Shown here piece after piece: positions 8,705 to 19,861 of a stretch of 64,000 bases of DNA. Below the pieces are notes generated by a model that searched no databases, had not been told where the DNA came from, and worked only from the letters and a program-made list of their open reading frames with translations. Where the stretch lies: contig LR134495.1 of NCBI GenBank assembly GCA_900638155.1, forward strand, positions 1,736,001-1,800,000. The letters are read 5' to 3'. The translations under genes and the position numbers were made by a program. The stretch comes from Mannheimia haemolytica (GTDB lineage Bacteria; Pseudomonadota; Gammaproteobacteria; Enterobacterales; Pasteurellaceae). How positions within the stretch are numbered: the stretch's first letter is position 1; the number at the start of each line of letters is the position of its first letter.

Positions 8705-9649
8705 ATGTTTAAATATAATACCGAACTTCTTGATGAAATTTCCGCCCTGCCCATTGTGAATGATTTAGTCACTATTCAAGATATGATGCGTTGGGGATAT
8801 AGCTATTTTAACGCTTCTGACCTTTATTACGGGCACGGTTACGATAATGCGTGGGACGAGGCACAACAATTGGTGTTGGCAGGGCTTTATTTACCCTTTG
8901 ATGTACCGGAAACACTTTATTCCTCTCGCTTAACCCGAGTTGAGAAAGAACGAGTGATTAATTTAATCTGTGAGCGTTTAGGCTCTCGCAAACCGGTTGC
9001 ATACCTTACTAACTCAGCTTGGTTTTGTGGCGGTGAATATTATGTCGATGAGCGTGTAATAGTTCCACGTTCACCGATTGGTGAGCTGATCAAAAAAGGG
9101 TTTAAAGGCATTATCAAAAACGAGCCACATCGAATTTTAGATATGTGTACCGGTAGCGGTTGTATTGCAATTGCCTGTGCCGAGCGTTTTCCTGATGCAG
9201 AAGTCGATGCTGTCGATCTTTCCCTTGATGCCTTAGACGTTGCTCAAATTAATATTGAGCGTCATCAGGTGTCTCACCGAGTGTTCCCGATTAGTTCCGA
9301 TCTGTTTAACGATCTACCACAAGATAAATACGACTTAATTGTGACTAATCCGCCTTATGTTGATGAAGAAGACTTAGGCGATATGCCAGAAGAGTTCCAT
9401 CACGAGCCGGCATTAGCTCTTGGCTCAGGAAAAGACGGTTTAGATTTAACCAAACGGATTCTTGCTCAAGCCGCTGATTATTTAAATGATGATGGCGTGC
9501 TAGTCTGCGAAGTCGGCAACAGTATGGTGCATTTAATCGAACAATTCCCCAGTGTGCCGTTTAACTGGCTGGAATTTGAACACGGTGGCTTAGGGGTGTT
9601 CAGTTTAAGCAAAGAAGAGTTAGTGAAACATCGCCATTTATTTGCTTAA
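8705..9649 (+). CDS. prmB: Ribosomal protein L3 N5-glutamine methyltransferase PrmB
   Basis: This 314-residue SAM-dependent methyltransferase modifies a glutamine of ribosomal protein L3. It has the helical N-terminal domain typical of the HemK family, the SAM-binding motif [10 protein letters not shown] (about 146-155) and the catalytic NPPY at 215-218. The N-terminus starting [26 protein letters not shown] is PrmB-like rather than PrmC-like. It is transcribed divergently from smrB and converges on murQ. Confidence 0.92.
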   Translation: MFKYNTELLDEISALPIVNDLVTIQDMMRWGYSYFNASDLYYGHGYDNAWDEAQQLVLAGLYLPFDVPETLYSSRLTRVEKERVINLICERLGSRKPVAYLTNSAWFCGGEYYVDERVIVPRSPIGELIKKGFKGIIKNEPHRILDMCTGSGCIAIACAERFPDAEVDAVDLSLDALDVAQINIERHQVSHRVFPISSDLFNDLPQDKYDLIVTNPPYVDEEDLGDMPEEFHHEPALALGSGKDGLDLTKRILAQAADYLNDDGVLVCEVGNSMVHLIEQFPSVPFNWLEFEHGGLGVFSLSKEELVKHRHLFA

Positions 9650-9694
9650 ATCGCTATCCTCTCTCTGGTCAATCATTCTGAATGGTTGATCTGT

Positions 9695-9716
9695 CTCTCT
9701 CCCTCAAGGGAGAGAG
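9695..9716. repeat. Inverted repeat between convergent prmB and murQ
   Basis: The arms CTCTCTCCCT (9695-9704) and AGGGAGAGAG (9707-9716) are perfect complements with a 2-base loop. Just upstream lies a second weaker dyad (CAATCATT/AATGGTTG, one mismatch). There is no long T run, so this may be a structured 3' end shared by both genes or a repeat remnant. Confidence 0.55.
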
Positions 9717-9727
9717 CAGACATACTT

Positions 9728-10633
<906 letters not shown>

Positions 10634-11095
10634 TTAAACCTCTTTAATCACAATACATTTAATTTGACGTTCTGTATTTCTCACAATGGTTCGAATATTC
10701 ATTTCTACCACCACATTATCCCGCTCTATCCCAAAAAACTCACCATTTACTCTTAATAATCCAGATGATTGATTTCCCTGAAAATCGGTAGATAACAAAT
10801 CAACCTTATCAAATTCCAATACTCTCTTTTGGATTAATTTGATCCATTCTTGCTTATCAATCACTTCACCTGTTGATGAGTAAAGCTCAAAATCATCGCT
10901 TAATAATGCTTGTAAAGCCGAAAAATCACGGTTCACCATTGCACTATAAAGTTCTCTATTTAAATCTAATATATCTTGATGTTTTTTTGCCCGCTCCTCG
11001 CCAATCTCTTTTATTGCCGGATAACTCCCAATCGCTGCCGCAGAAAGCCCTAATATTAAAGATAAAATAACATGCAATAATTTGATTTTTCTCAT
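10634..11095 (-). CDS. Membrane-anchored NTF2-like (SnoaL/DUF4440-type) protein of unknown function
   Basis: This 153-residue protein has an N-terminal hydrophobic segment (about 4-28) that could be a signal peptide or anchor, then a region resembling the NTF2/SnoaL fold: ILDLNRELYSAMVNRDFSALQALLSDDFELYSSTGEVIDKQEWIKL is the usual helix-helix-strand start of DUF4440-like domains (about 42-88). No catalytic residues can be assigned. Its stop codon abuts the murQ start with no spacing, so the two are probably co-transcribed and coupled. A GGAAG ribosome-binding site precedes the ATG. Confidence 0.65.
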   Translation of the reverse strand: MRKIKLLHVILSLILGLSAAAIGSYPAIKEIGEERAKKHQDILDLNRELYSAMVNRDFSALQALLSDDFELYSSTGEVIDKQEWIKLIQKRVLEFDKVDLLSTDFQGNQSSGLLRVNGEFFGIERDNVVVEMNIRTIVRNTERQIKCIVIKEV

Positions 11096-11155
11096 TGTGC
11101 TTCCTTATTAAATTTAGTTATATTAGAAATCATTTTTTCTCATTAAATATTGTCT

Positions 11156-12238
11156 ATGAATATCCAAAATATCATTTTATGGCGGAAATTCTTTTCCGGT
11201 CTTGCTTATGCTGCAATGCAAAGCGTATTTTTTATCTACTTACAATTCTACAAAGGCTTTGAAACCAGCCAAATTGCAACTGCATTTTCTTTGTTGGTCT
11301 TTACCAGCCAAGCATTTTCCCTTTTTGCTGGTTCTTGGGGTGATAGTTTTGGACGTTACCCTATTATGATGCTTGGCTGTTTGCTCGATGCCCTAGCTTA
11401 CATTTTATTACTGACAACAAAAAATTACCCTCTGCTATTACTTGCTACCTTTTTCTTCGGACTCGGTAGCACCTTATTTAGTACCAATGCGAGAGCATTC
11501 TTATTAACCAATATTCAAGATACTGGAGATAGTTACCAGCTCAAAACTAAGGCTCAGGGTAAATTTCTGAAGGTATCAAGCCTGTCAGCGATGGTAGCAC
11601 CATTACTTACTATTCCATTTATTTTCTACCGTAAAGCGGAATGGCTTATTTGGATTAGCTGTAGCATTGAAATTATTATGCTATTCGTTATGTTTAAAAC
11701 TGCACCCAAAACGAATGAATGTTCAAATGGGCAATGCGAACGCTTTAAATTTGGTGCATTAAAAGGAATATTAAATGAACAATTTATTTTTGTACATTTA
11801 TTACTTTTTATTCCGCTTGGTCTAGGAAGTGCATTTTATATTATATTCCCCTATATATTCACCAATCTTCTGGATAAACCAGAATTAGTCTCTGTCTCAT
11901 TCTTTGTGAATAATTTAATTGCAGTGTTATTGCAATCTGATTTTTCACGAAAATTAAATCTGACAGTACATAAACTTATTTGTATTGCACCAATACTGAT
12001 TATACTTCAAATAATGCCTTGGTTTTATGCACTCCAATGGCTTTCAACCATCACTGCATTTCTCTATTTAGTGATTTTTGCCACTATTACCGTGTATGCG
12101 AATACGGCACTATCTAATATGCTAGTGAAATTAGACAATGGTAAAAACCAAGGCTTAATGTTTGGAAGCTCTAAATTAATTTTAGCTATTACCACTCTCG
12201 GAGTAATGAATGTATTACCTTACATTTTCTTAATCTAA
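11156..12238 (+). CDS. Major facilitator superfamily transporter
   Basis: This is an inner-membrane permease of 360 residues with about 11-12 hydrophobic segments and the MFS loop 2-3 motif in degenerate form ([16 protein letters not shown], near residues 58-73). An in-frame TTG two codons upstream is less likely than this ATG. The substrate is unknown. The gene overlaps the end of anmK by four bases tail to tail. Its place between murQ and anmK hints at sugar, muropeptide or drug transport, but this is inference from position only. Confidence 0.75.
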   Translation: MNIQNIILWRKFFSGLAYAAMQSVFFIYLQFYKGFETSQIATAFSLLVFTSQAFSLFAGSWGDSFGRYPIMMLGCLLDALAYILLLTTKNYPLLLLATFFFGLGSTLFSTNARAFLLTNIQDTGDSYQLKTKAQGKFLKVSSLSAMVAPLLTIPFIFYRKAEWLIWISCSIEIIMLFVMFKTAPKTNECSNGQCERFKFGALKGILNEQFIFVHLLLFIPLGLGSAFYIIFPYIFTNLLDKPELVSVSFFVNNLIAVLLQSDFSRKLNLTVHKLICIAPILIILQIMPWFYALQWLSTITAFLYLVIFATITVYANTALSNMLVKLDNGKNQGLMFGSSKLILAITTLGVMNVLPYIFLI

Positions 12239-13368
12239 GCAGGGTAAATCACGCCCAAACTCACGGCTTTTTTTGCTCCTGTCACGCTAGGCATATTACT
12301 GGGTAAATTATGGATTCGCTGGTAAGCTAACCAAGCAAAAGCGGCAGCCTCTACATAATCAATATCTAAACCAAATTCTGTAGTGGTTGTAACCTCCCAC
12401 TCGGGAAGTAAAGCAGAAATCCGTTCCATTAATAACGGATTTCTTGCCCCACCACCACAAACTAAAAGCAAGCGAGGCAGAGAGCTTTCAAAGCGTAATA
12501 ACTCATTGGCAATACTTTGAGCAGTAAATTCTGCCAGCGTGCGTTGCACGTCTTGTGGCTGACAAGCGGTCAAATTTTCCAATTTTTTTGCAAGCCACGT
12601 TAAATTAAACAGCTCCCGCCCGGTGCTTTTCGGTGGGGCTTTAGCAAAAAACGGCTCGTCTAATAACGCAGCTAACAGTTCAGTATTGAATTTGCCCGTT
12701 CTCGCCCATTCACCGTTTTTATCGTATCTTTTGCCTTGATGTTGTTCGATCCAACTATCCATCAAAGTATTTCCGGCTCCTACATCATAACCAACTGTAG
12801 GGGAATTGGGATTTAACACCGAAATATTGCTGATTCCGCCAATATTCAGCACCACTGTTAGACGATTTGGATCGCTAAAAACAGCTTGATGAAACGCCGG
12901 CACAAGCGGAGCCCCTTGCCCACCTACTGCCATATCTTTACGCCGAAAATCAGCGATAGTGGTAATACCGGTTTGCTCCGTCACCAAATTCATATCGCCA
13001 ATTTGGGTAGTGAACGGATAAGCAGAATCCGGTGAATGCCACACCGTCTGCCCGTGACAACCTATGGCTTGAATATCCTCTACTTTTAGCTGATTTTTCG
13101 CTAAAAACGCATTAATCGTTTCTGCATAAAGCAAGCCTAATCGGTGATCAATTTCCCCCAGTTTTTGGAGATTAGTTTCGCCGGTTTTAAGCAGCACAGA
13201 AATATCCGCCCGTAATTCCTCCGGCATTGGAAAAAAATCACAAGCGGTCATTTTCGGTGGATTTTTTGCAAAATCCAGCAAGGCAATATCCACCCCATCA
13301 AGGCTCGTGCCGGACATTACGCCTATATAGTAATTTGGGCTATATTCATTCATCATAAAAATCAACAT
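12235..13368 (-). CDS. anmK: Anhydro-N-acetylmuramic acid kinase
   Basis: AnmK opens and phosphorylates 1,6-anhydro-MurNAc to MurNAc-6-phosphate, the MurQ substrate, during murein recycling. This 377-residue ASKHA-fold kinase shows [11 protein letters not shown] near residues 17-27 (phosphate loop), [27 protein letters not shown] and VCGGGARN. Three in-frame ATGs lie at 13368, 13356 and 13353 with no decisive ribosome-binding site; the first is given. Confidence 0.94.
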   Translation of the reverse strand: MLIFMMNEYSPNYYIGVMSGTSLDGVDIALLDFAKNPPKMTACDFFPMPEELRADISVLLKTGETNLQKLGEIDHRLGLLYAETINAFLAKNQLKVEDIQAIGCHGQTVWHSPDSAYPFTTQIGDMNLVTEQTGITTIADFRRKDMAVGGQGAPLVPAFHQAVFSDPNRLTVVLNIGGISNISVLNPNSPTVGYDVGAGNTLMDSWIEQHQGKRYDKNGEWARTGKFNTELLAALLDEPFFAKAPPKSTGRELFNLTWLAKKLENLTACQPQDVQRTLAEFTAQSIANELLRFESSLPRLLLVCGGGARNPLLMERISALLPEWEVTTTTEFGLDIDYVEAAAFAWLAYQRIHNLPSNMPSVTGAKKAVSLGVIYPA

Positions 13369-13378
13369 CTGCTATTTG

Positions 13379-13520
13379 TTACTTTTCTTTACTTTGCCAA
13401 AGAAAAGTAACCAAAAGAAAGGCAGCCCGAGCTTCACCGCTATCCTCGCTTAGTTTGAATTGGCTTAACGGCAAATTTACATTCGCTCCGCTCAGAGTAA
13501 ATTTACCTACCAATTCAAAC
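13379..13520. repeat. Compound palindromic element between anmK and queF
   Basis: Three inverted repeats lie in 142 noncoding bases. A perfect 12-base pair TTACTTTTCTTT/AAAGAAAAGTAA (13379-13390/13399-13410) has an 8-base loop. An outer pair GTTTGAATTGG/CCAATTCAAAC (13453-13463/13510-13520) encloses an inner pair GGCAAATTTAC/GTAAATTTACC (13470-13480/13497-13507, one mismatch). The ordered, nested layout is more than a terminator and looks like a dispersed noncoding element. Confidence 0.6.
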
Positions 13521-13558
13521 ACGCTCAGGCGGTTCAGACGGGAACAAAAACAGCAAAA

Positions 13559-14398
13559 TCATTGACGTGCCATTCTCAAATTAGCAGGCACTTCCTCAAA
13601 ATTCGATCTAAATGGATTAATATCCAATCCGCCTCGTCTGGTGTAGCGTGCGTAAACCGTTAATTTTTCCGGCTGAGCGAATTGCATTAAATCGCAGAAA
13701 ATGCGTTCCACACATTGTTCGTGGAACTCATTATGCTCACGGAAAGACACTAAGTAACGTAACAGTTTTTCACGGTTTAGCTTTTTGCCTTTGTAGCGAA
13801 TTTGCACACTTCCCCAGTCAGGCTGTGAGGTAATTAAACAGTTAGATTTGAGCAAATGGCTGACTAAGGTTTCTTCCACCAAATCATCTTCTGCAATGTT
13901 CTCTAAATAATGAGTCGAAAACGCATAGCTGTCGATCTGAATATCTTGCTCATCAATGCAATCGCCTGCAAAATCAACTATCGGCTGTTGCGTGTAGTGT
14001 GATAATTGGTAAATTTTTACCGAAACCTGACCGCTTGCACAGCAAGCCAGATCAGCTTGGATCGTTTTCTCAACGTCTTCTATTGAGCGAAACCTAGTTT
14101 GGTTAAAACTGTTCAAATAGAGCTTAAAACTTTTCGATTCAATTAAGTTTTCGCTCTTAAAATCAATGGCGACATCTGCAATCGCTACTTGCGGTAGCCC
14201 ATTTAGGTTCAACCAAGATAGCTCATAGCAAGTCCACACATCAGCACCTCGGTTAAAAGGCTGATGTTGTGTAATGCCTAAACCATCACGGTTTAATTTG
14301 CGAGGAACAGGTTGCAAAAGAGAGGCATCATATTCGCTTTTGTACTCGGTTTTTTGCCCTAATTTCAGGGCTGAAAGAGATTTATCGTTATAATTCAT
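13559..14398 (-). CDS. queF: NADPH-dependent 7-cyano-7-deazaguanine reductase (long form)
   Basis: QueF reduces preQ0 to preQ1 in queuosine biosynthesis. At 279 residues this is the two-domain (YqfD-like) gamma-proteobacterial form. The QueF motif [12 protein letters not shown] is at 87-98, the catalytic Cys187 in [13 protein letters not shown], with Asp194 following. It starts four bases after the gmhB stop, making a bcp-gmhB-queF operon. Confidence 0.95.
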   Translation of the reverse strand: MNYNDKSLSALKLGQKTEYKSEYDASLLQPVPRKLNRDGLGITQHQPFNRGADVWTCYELSWLNLNGLPQVAIADVAIDFKSENLIESKSFKLYLNSFNQTRFRSIEDVEKTIQADLACCASGQVSVKIYQLSHYTQQPIVDFAGDCIDEQDIQIDSYAFSTHYLENIAEDDLVEETLVSHLLKSNCLITSQPDWGSVQIRYKGKKLNREKLLRYLVSFREHNEFHEQCVERIFCDLMQFAQPEKLTVYARYTRRGGLDINPFRSNFEEVPANLRMARQ

Positions 14399-14402
14399 TG
14401 CT

Positions 14403-14951
14403 TTATTTAATGTATTTTACTAAATCAACTAAACTATCTAACACCAAATCGGCTTTAGCTTGGCCTTCTTCCGTCACAGCTTTGCCTGTGCGAACCAGCA
14501 CTTTGGTTTTCACGCCAGCGGCTTCTGCGGCAAGGAGATCTTCTAATTTATCACCCACCATATAAGATTGGTTTGGGTCGATGTTTAAATCTTGAATCGC
14601 TTGGGTAAACATACCTGCTTTAGGCTTGCGGCAATCGCAATCTTCACGGTATTCGCCTTTACCTTCAGGGTGATGTGGGCAGTAGTAAATGCCATCTAAC
14701 ACCACGCCATAATCTTCATCGAGCGACCAATCCATCCATTCGGTCAGTTGCATAAATTGTGTTTCGCTAAAATAGCCCCGGGCAATGCCGGATTGATTGG
14801 TCACCAACACCAATAAATAACCTTTGTCTTGCAACTGTTTTAACGCCTTGCCGACACCGTCAATAAATTGAAAATCATCAATTTGATGCACATAGCCGTG
14901 ATCGATATTAATTGTGCCGTCTCGGTCTAAAAAAATGGCTTTTTTTCCCAT
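14403..14951 (-). CDS. gmhB: D-glycero-beta-D-manno-heptose 1,7-bisphosphate 7-phosphatase
   Basis: GmhB removes the C7 phosphate of heptose bisphosphate on the way to ADP-heptose for the LPS core. The 182-residue HAD enzyme has DRDGT (Asp9 nucleophile, Asp11) and the zinc-binding CPHHPEG...CDCRKP loop. The ATG at 14951 overlaps the bcp stop (TAATG), which is preferred over an upstream TTG. HldE, which supplies the other steps, is at 33.6 kb. Confidence 0.94.
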   Translation of the reverse strand: MGKKAIFLDRDGTINIDHGYVHQIDDFQFIDGVGKALKQLQDKGYLLVLVTNQSGIARGYFSETQFMQLTEWMDWSLDEDYGVVLDGIYYCPHHPEGKGEYREDCDCRKPKAGMFTQAIQDLNIDPNQSYMVGDKLEDLLAAEAAGVKTKVLVRTGKAVTEEGQAKADLVLDSLVDLVKYIK

Positions 14952-15418
14952 TAGCAACCCCGTAGATAATCAACGATCATTTGGTGATGTTCGCCGGTTT
15001 TAAATTTATCAAACACTTGCTCAACCAAGCCCTGTTCATCAATTAAAAAGCTGATGCGGTGAATGCCGTCATAGGTTTTTCCCATAAACTTCTTTTCGCC
15101 CCATACACCAAAGGCTTCCGCAACTTGGTGATCCGGGTCAGATAATAATGTGAAATTAAGGGCTTTTTTCTCTACAAATTGAGCTAATTTTTTCGGTAAA
15201 TCAGTGCTAATTCCCAAAACAACGACATTTAGTTCGTCAAGTTCTGACTTGCTATCACGCAATCCACAAGCTTGCGTAGTGCAACCCGGTGTAAGGGCTT
15301 TCGGGTAAAAATAAACCAACACTTTTTTACCGGCAAATTGAGAGAGTGAAACCGACTCATCAGCCTGATTCTGAAGGGTAAATTGAGGGGCTTTATCGCC
15401 TGCTTTTAAAGTATTCAT
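14951..15418 (-). CDS. bcp: Thioredoxin-dependent peroxiredoxin Bcp
   Basis: Bcp is a cytoplasmic 2-Cys peroxiredoxin (PrxQ) that reduces hydrogen peroxide and organic peroxides using thioredoxin. The 155-residue protein carries peroxidatic Cys46 and resolving Cys51 in [13 protein letters not shown]. The start [11 protein letters not shown] aligns with the E. coli N-terminus and has GGAAA upstream, so the in-frame ATG five codons earlier (15433) is not used here. It is the first gene of the bcp-gmhB-queF run. Confidence 0.93.
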   Translation of the reverse strand: MNTLKAGDKAPQFTLQNQADESVSLSQFAGKKVLVYFYPKALTPGCTTQACGLRDSKSELDELNVVVLGISTDLPKKLAQFVEKKALNFTLLSDPDHQVAEAFGVWGEKKFMGKTYDGIHRISFLIDEQGLVEQVFDKFKTGEHHQMIVDYLRGC

Positions 15419-15504
15419 TTGTAATTTTTCCATAAAAAATAACCGCTTGCATTATACACGGCAAGCGGTCAAACTTGGCAAAAAATTTGCAAAATACGGT
15501 TGTT

Positions 15505-16545
15505 TTATGTTGTTGAAAATGATGGGCGGTATTGATTTTCCGAACGCAATACTTCTTTCAAAACCTTATCAAAATCGCTTTCAAATAGTCTGTCTTGAAC
15601 AATGCGGTATTTCTCAAATTCACTTTCTGCGTGCAATTTTGCTTCATCAAAACGCATTTTGCCTTTGCCTTCAAGTAAAGGTAAATCATCGGCATTCAAG
15701 AAAATATCCAACCTTTTTGCCCAATCTTCCATCGTCATTGGAATCTTGCGTCTTGCTCGCCTTTCCGCTAAATCTAAAAAGGCATTGACAATCAGTCCTA
15801 GCTCGTTGAGTTCTTCCGGTGTTAAATAATTTTTTGCCACCACAACATCACTTTTTAAAATTTTGCCATCGGGTGATTTCGCCCAGCTGATTAGCCCCAT
15901 ATTTGGCTTTTCGCTATCTGCTCTTTCATAAATCAGCTCTGCTGCGGTATGTTGATGAATCGCAAAATGCAATTTATTTTGCACGCTAGCAAAAAATTGC
16001 TTGGTGGTTGGAGCATCTTTATTGTAATCCACTGAGGTTGCATAAATATCAGTAATTTTCTGATAGAAACGCCGTTCAGATAACCGAATTTCACGAATTT
16101 CTGCCAGCAACTGCTCAAAATAATCTTCATTTAAAAATGTACCGTTTTCCATTCTTTGGCGGTCAATCACATAGCCTTTTTGGGCGAAATCCCGTAATAC
16201 TTTAGTTGCCCATTGGCGAAATTGTGTCGCCCGCACCGAGTTTACCCTATAGCCTATCGAAATGACGGCATCAAGGTTGTAGTGTTTGGTACGATAATTT
16301 TTACCATCTGCGGCAGTTATTAGGAAATTCCGAATAACTGACATTTCTTCTAGCTCTCCACTTTCAAAAATATGCTTTAAATGCTCATTGATAGTTGGAA
16401 TAGAAACATCAAAAAGCTGAGCAATTAATTTTTGCGTGAGCCAAATTTCGTTATCTTCATAACGAACAGTAATATTTTCTGCTCCATTTTGTTGGGTAAA
16501 AATCAAAAATTCGGCGGTACTATTACGGATTTGTTTATCGGTCAT
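15505..16545 (-). CDS. RhuM-family (virulence_RhuM) protein
   Basis: This 346-residue protein belongs to the RhuM family named after a Salmonella SPI-3 gene. The N-terminal region NITVRYEDNEIWLTQKLIAQLFDVSIPTINEHLKHI (about 24-60) resembles a winged-helix DNA-binding segment and is followed by the conserved core YRTKHYNLDAVISIGYRVNS and FRQWATKVLRDFAQKGY. The C-terminal part is helical and charged. The biochemical role is unknown. Such genes are accessory and often sit in islands or next to restriction or toxin genes; here it stands alone between bcp and hemW. AAGGAG precedes the ATG. Confidence 0.82.
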   Translation of the reverse strand: MTDKQIRNSTAEFLIFTQQNGAENITVRYEDNEIWLTQKLIAQLFDVSIPTINEHLKHIFESGELEEMSVIRNFLITAADGKNYRTKHYNLDAVISIGYRVNSVRATQFRQWATKVLRDFAQKGYVIDRQRMENGTFLNEDYFEQLLAEIREIRLSERRFYQKITDIYATSVDYNKDAPTTKQFFASVQNKLHFAIHQHTAAELIYERADSEKPNMGLISWAKSPDGKILKSDVVVAKNYLTPEELNELGLIVNAFLDLAERRARRKIPMTMEDWAKRLDIFLNADDLPLLEGKGKMRFDEAKLHAESEFEKYRIVQDRLFESDFDKVLKEVLRSENQYRPSFSTT

Positions 16546-16686
16546 AAGCTCTCCTTATTTGTGAGAGCTATGCTACTGAATACTGTTTTTTTGTCTAGTA
16601 AAAAATACGAATTTTTCGACGCACATCACAAAAAACGCCTGTAATTTAGCATTACAAGCGGTCTGTTTTGGTCGTTTTTTTGCAAA

Positions 16687-17844
16687 TCAGTCTAGAAAGC
16701 CTTCCAGTAATTCATTTAAAAACAATTTACCGTGTTGGGTAATTTGCCAATGGGTTGAGCTTTCGGAAATATAGTTTTGGTTTAACGCCCAATCGATTGT
16801 CGGGCGAACAATTTCCCTGTCTAAACCGGTAAACCATTCAAATTCTTGTTTTGGCGTGGCTTCAAGCAATCTAAAGCGGTTCATAAAAAACTCAAACGGG
16901 CGGTCGTCTAACTCAATCAGATCTTGGCTGTAGCGGTACTCCCCTCGCATATAACCTTTCGGGTGTTTGGTTTTGCTAAAACGATAAATTTCCCCTGTCG
17001 GATACGAAATTTTGCCGTGAGCACCACAACCAATCGCCAAATAATCCCCAAATCGCCAATAATTTAAATTGTGTCTGCATTGGTAGCCTTTTTTGGCATA
17101 AGCCGAGGTTTCGTACTGCTCATAGCCGGCATTCGTTAAAAGTTGATGCCCTTGCTCGAAAATATCCCATAACTCGTCATCATCAGGCAAGGTTGGCTTA
17201 CGATAATAGAACATCGTATTCGGCTCAATCGTGAGCTGATACCACGATAAATGCGGTGGATTGAGTGAAATCCCTGTTTCTAAATCCGCCAAGGCTTGTT
17301 TAACCGATTGGTTTGGTAAACCGTGCATTAAATCAATGTTAAAACTTTGCAAGCCCGATTTTGCAGAATTTTGGGCAAATTTAACCGCTTGTTTTGCTTC
17401 ATTTGCATCGTGAATCCGTCCTAATTTCAATAATTTTTCCGGCTCAAAACTTTGGATTCCCATTGAAATGCGGGTTACGCCACCTTGTGCGTAACCTAAA
17501 AATCGCTCTGCCTCTACCGTTCCCGGGTTCGCTTCCAGTGTAATTTCGATATTTGGCTCGAATGCAATCCGTTTTTCTACTTCGCTTAATAAATAAGCTA
17601 TCCCCTCCGCTGAAAATAAGCTCGGTGTGCCGCCGCCAATAAAAATAGAATGTAATTTACGATCACCTATTGCCACTCGGTAAGCTGTCAAATCTTGGGA
17701 TAAATCTGCAAGTAAATGTTCGATATATTCTTGCTCGGGAATGATTCCTTTTTGAGCGTGCGAGTTAAAATCGCAATAAGGACATTTTTGCACACACCAA
17801 GGGATATGGATATAAAGGCTTAAAGGCGGTAAAATCAGGTTCAC
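16687..17844 (-). CDS. hemW: Radical SAM heme chaperone HemW
   Basis: HemW is a radical-SAM protein once annotated as an oxygen-independent coproporphyrinogen oxidase and now seen as a heme chaperone. The cluster-binding CVQKCPYCDF is at 17-26, with IFIGGGTPSL, the SAM region EANPG and HNLNYWRFGDY following. The ATG-less start is either GTG (17844, given) or TTG (17850); conserved sequence begins LPPLSLYIHIPW soon after either. The gene is divergent from the ABC binding protein. Confidence 0.92.
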   Translation of the reverse strand: MNLILPPLSLYIHIPWCVQKCPYCDFNSHAQKGIIPEQEYIEHLLADLSQDLTAYRVAIGDRKLHSIFIGGGTPSLFSAEGIAYLLSEVEKRIAFEPNIEITLEANPGTVEAERFLGYAQGGVTRISMGIQSFEPEKLLKLGRIHDANEAKQAVKFAQNSAKSGLQSFNIDLMHGLPNQSVKQALADLETGISLNPPHLSWYQLTIEPNTMFYYRKPTLPDDDELWDIFEQGHQLLTNAGYEQYETSAYAKKGYQCRHNLNYWRFGDYLAIGCGAHGKISYPTGEIYRFSKTKHPKGYMRGEYRYSQDLIELDDRPFEFFMNRFRLLEATPKQEFEWFTGLDREIVRPTIDWALNQNYISESSTHWQITQHGKLFLNELLEGFLD

Positions 17845-17912
17845 TGTCAATTTTTCATTTATGATTAAATTGGCAAATAATAACGAAAAGCAAGTGAAGT
17901 GAAAAGCAAAGA

Positions 17913-17936
17913 TTTTCGTGAGCTAGATCACAAATT
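17913..17936. promoter_or_regulatory. CRP (cAMP receptor protein) binding site
   Basis: CGTGA-GCTAGA-TCACA (17917-17932) matches the CRP dyad TGTGA-N6-TCACA at 9 of 10 core bases, with A/T-rich flanks. Its centre (17924.5) is about 60 bases upstream of the transcription start predicted from the hexamers downstream, the class I activation position, for the Tat-exported binding protein gene. Confidence 0.75.
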
Positions 17937-17949
17937 CAATAATTCTTGC

Positions 17950-17977
17950 TTTACCGCTTTAACATTAATGATATGAT
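17950..17977 (+). promoter_or_regulatory. Candidate sigma-70 promoter for the ABC binding protein
   Basis: TTTACC (17950-17955), a 16-base spacer and TATGAT (17972-17977) form a promoter whose start would fall near 17984. The weak -35 box fits dependence on the CRP site upstream. Confidence 0.55.
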
Positions 17978-18066
17978 AAATTCAATTCAAAAAAAGTGTA
18001 TTTTTTGACAAATTCACTTCAGCAAACAATACCGCCCCTATCATAAAAACTTAAAGGAGCTTTAAG

Positions 18067-19650
18067 ATGAAAAAACAGTTTGAACACAACGAATCCCGTC
18101 GTGGTTTTATGAAACTAATTGCAGGTGTTGGTGCCGGTATGGCATTTAGTGGCACTTTAGGAACATTTACACCTAAAGCATTTGCAGCCCCTGCCGCCGG
18201 CTCAACGATTGAGGCCGGTATAGCTTATCCCATATCAACCGGATTTGACCCGCTTACCTCAAGCGGTGCATCCTCAATGGCGGCAAACCTCCATATTTTT
18301 GAAGGCCTCGTGGACTTACATCCAGCCACTCGCAAACCATATTTAGCATTGGCAGCAGCAGAGCCTGAAAAAATTGATGATGTAACCTATCGAATTACTT
18401 TACGTGACGGGGCTAAATTCCACAATGGTAATCCGGTTACCACTGAAGACGTAGTTTACTCATTTGAACGTGTATTAGACCCAGCTAAAGCATCACTTTT
18501 CGCACAATTTATTCCGTTCATTGATACAGTGAAAAAAGTCGATGAAAAAGTGGTTGAATTCAAATTGAAATATCCGTTTGCGTTATTCAAAGAGCGTTTA
18601 ACTATCGTTAAAATCGTACCGAAAGCAGTAGTTGAAGCTGGTCAAGCTGCATTTGATGCTAATCCAGTGGGGACTGGCCCATATAAATTTGTATCCGCAA
18701 CTAAAGATGATCGTATTGTTTTCGAAGCATTTGCAGATTATAACGGTGGCTACCCGGCACAAGTCGAGAAAATGACTTGGTTCTTACTTTCTGATGATGC
18801 CGCTCGTGTAACTGCTCAAGAATCTGGCCGTGTTCAAGCAATCGAGTCTGTGCCTTACTTAGACGCAGAACGCTTAAAACGTAAAGGTACAGTTGAGTCA
18901 GTACAATCATTCGGCTTACTGTTCTTAATGTTTAACTGTGAAAAAGCACCGTTTAACAACCCGAAAGTTCGCCAAGCGTTACATTATGGCTTAGATACCC
19001 AAAAATTAATTGATGTGGTGTTCTTAGGCAATGCAAAAGCTGCTACATCTTACGTGCAAGATACTCACCCGGATTATGTGAAAGCAAATTCGCAATATGA
19101 TTTCGATAAAGCGAAAGCCGAAGCATTATTAGCAGAAGCGGGCGTGACAGAGTTAAAATTTGAATTGTTAGCAACCGATCACTCTTGGGTGAAAGAATGT
19201 GCGCCATTAATTCTTGAATCGTGGAACAGCTTAAAAGGCGTAAAAGTTTCTCTTAAACATTTACAATCTGGTGCATTATACGGCACACACGTAGATAAAG
19301 GCGCATATGAAGTTGTGATTGCACCTGGCGACCCATCAGTTTTCGGTAATGACTTAGACCTATTATTAAGCTGGTGGTATCGTGGTGATGTATGGCCGAA
19401 ACGTCGTTTCCGCTGGTCTGAAACAGCTGAATATGCAGAAGTACAAAAACTGCTTGATGAAGCGGCCAAAAATCCTGCTGCTTCTAAAGAAGCCTGGGCG
19501 AAAGCAATCAATATTATCGCTGAACAAGTGCCTCTTTACCCAATTATTCACCGTAAATTGCCAACTGCGTGGAATGATAAGGCATTAACAGGTTTCCAAC
19601 CATTACCAACAACAGGTATGTCATTTATCGGTGTTGGTCGTGCTAAATAG
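18067..19650 (+). CDS. Tat-exported substrate-binding protein of a peptide/nickel-type ABC importer
   Basis: This 527-residue periplasmic binding protein belongs to SBP family 5 (dipeptide/oligopeptide/nickel/heme). A twin-arginine signal SRRGFMK (10-16) precedes a weakly hydrophobic segment and an AFA cleavage site near residue 40. The family motif, [28 protein letters not shown] then DVVYSFERV, is clear. Export by Tat suggests folding or cofactor loading before export, unusual for peptide binders. AAAGGAG precedes the ATG. It heads a cluster with the permease and ATPase genes that follow, and has a CRP site upstream. The substrate is not known. Confidence 0.88.
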   Translation: MKKQFEHNESRRGFMKLIAGVGAGMAFSGTLGTFTPKAFAAPAAGSTIEAGIAYPISTGFDPLTSSGASSMAANLHIFEGLVDLHPATRKPYLALAAAEPEKIDDVTYRITLRDGAKFHNGNPVTTEDVVYSFERVLDPAKASLFAQFIPFIDTVKKVDEKVVEFKLKYPFALFKERLTIVKIVPKAVVEAGQAAFDANPVGTGPYKFVSATKDDRIVFEAFADYNGGYPAQVEKMTWFLLSDDAARVTAQESGRVQAIESVPYLDAERLKRKGTVESVQSFGLLFLMFNCEKAPFNNPKVRQALHYGLDTQKLIDVVFLGNAKAATSYVQDTHPDYVKANSQYDFDKAKAEALLAEAGVTELKFELLATDHSWVKECAPLILESWNSLKGVKVSLKHLQSGALYGTHVDKGAYEVVIAPGDPSVFGNDLDLLLSWWYRGDVWPKRRFRWSETAEYAEVQKLLDEAAKNPAASKEAWAKAINIIAEQVPLYPIIHRKLPTAWNDKALTGFQPLPTTGMSFIGVGRAK

Positions 19651-19667
19651 TCGTAACGGCTAGCTAA

Positions 19668-19708
19668 ATGCAAGCGGTAATATTTTACAAAAAATTTACC
19701 GCTTGCAT
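19668..19708. terminator. Inverted uptake-signal pair after the binding protein gene
   Basis: The 13-base arms ATGCAAGCGGTAA (19668-19680) and complement (19696-19708) form a hairpin 18 bases after the stop. There is no clean T run, so it may only attenuate or protect the upstream mRNA, giving more binding protein than permease. Confidence 0.5.
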
Positions 19709-19861
19709 AAATAAAAATCAAAATGATGTAATATTCGTCTTATATCACTCAGAATTCTTACCATTTCTATATTTTCATTTATAATCCTACATATCACTAT
19801 ATTAGCTTGTAGGTAAACTTAGATTTAATTTTGGAGTGTAACTACACTCAAGGAGAAGAAA

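Noticed and set aside
9657..9722. CT-rich stretch considered as a phase-variable simple repeat
   Set aside because: The CT runs are short and form part of an inverted repeat between convergent genes, far from any start codon.
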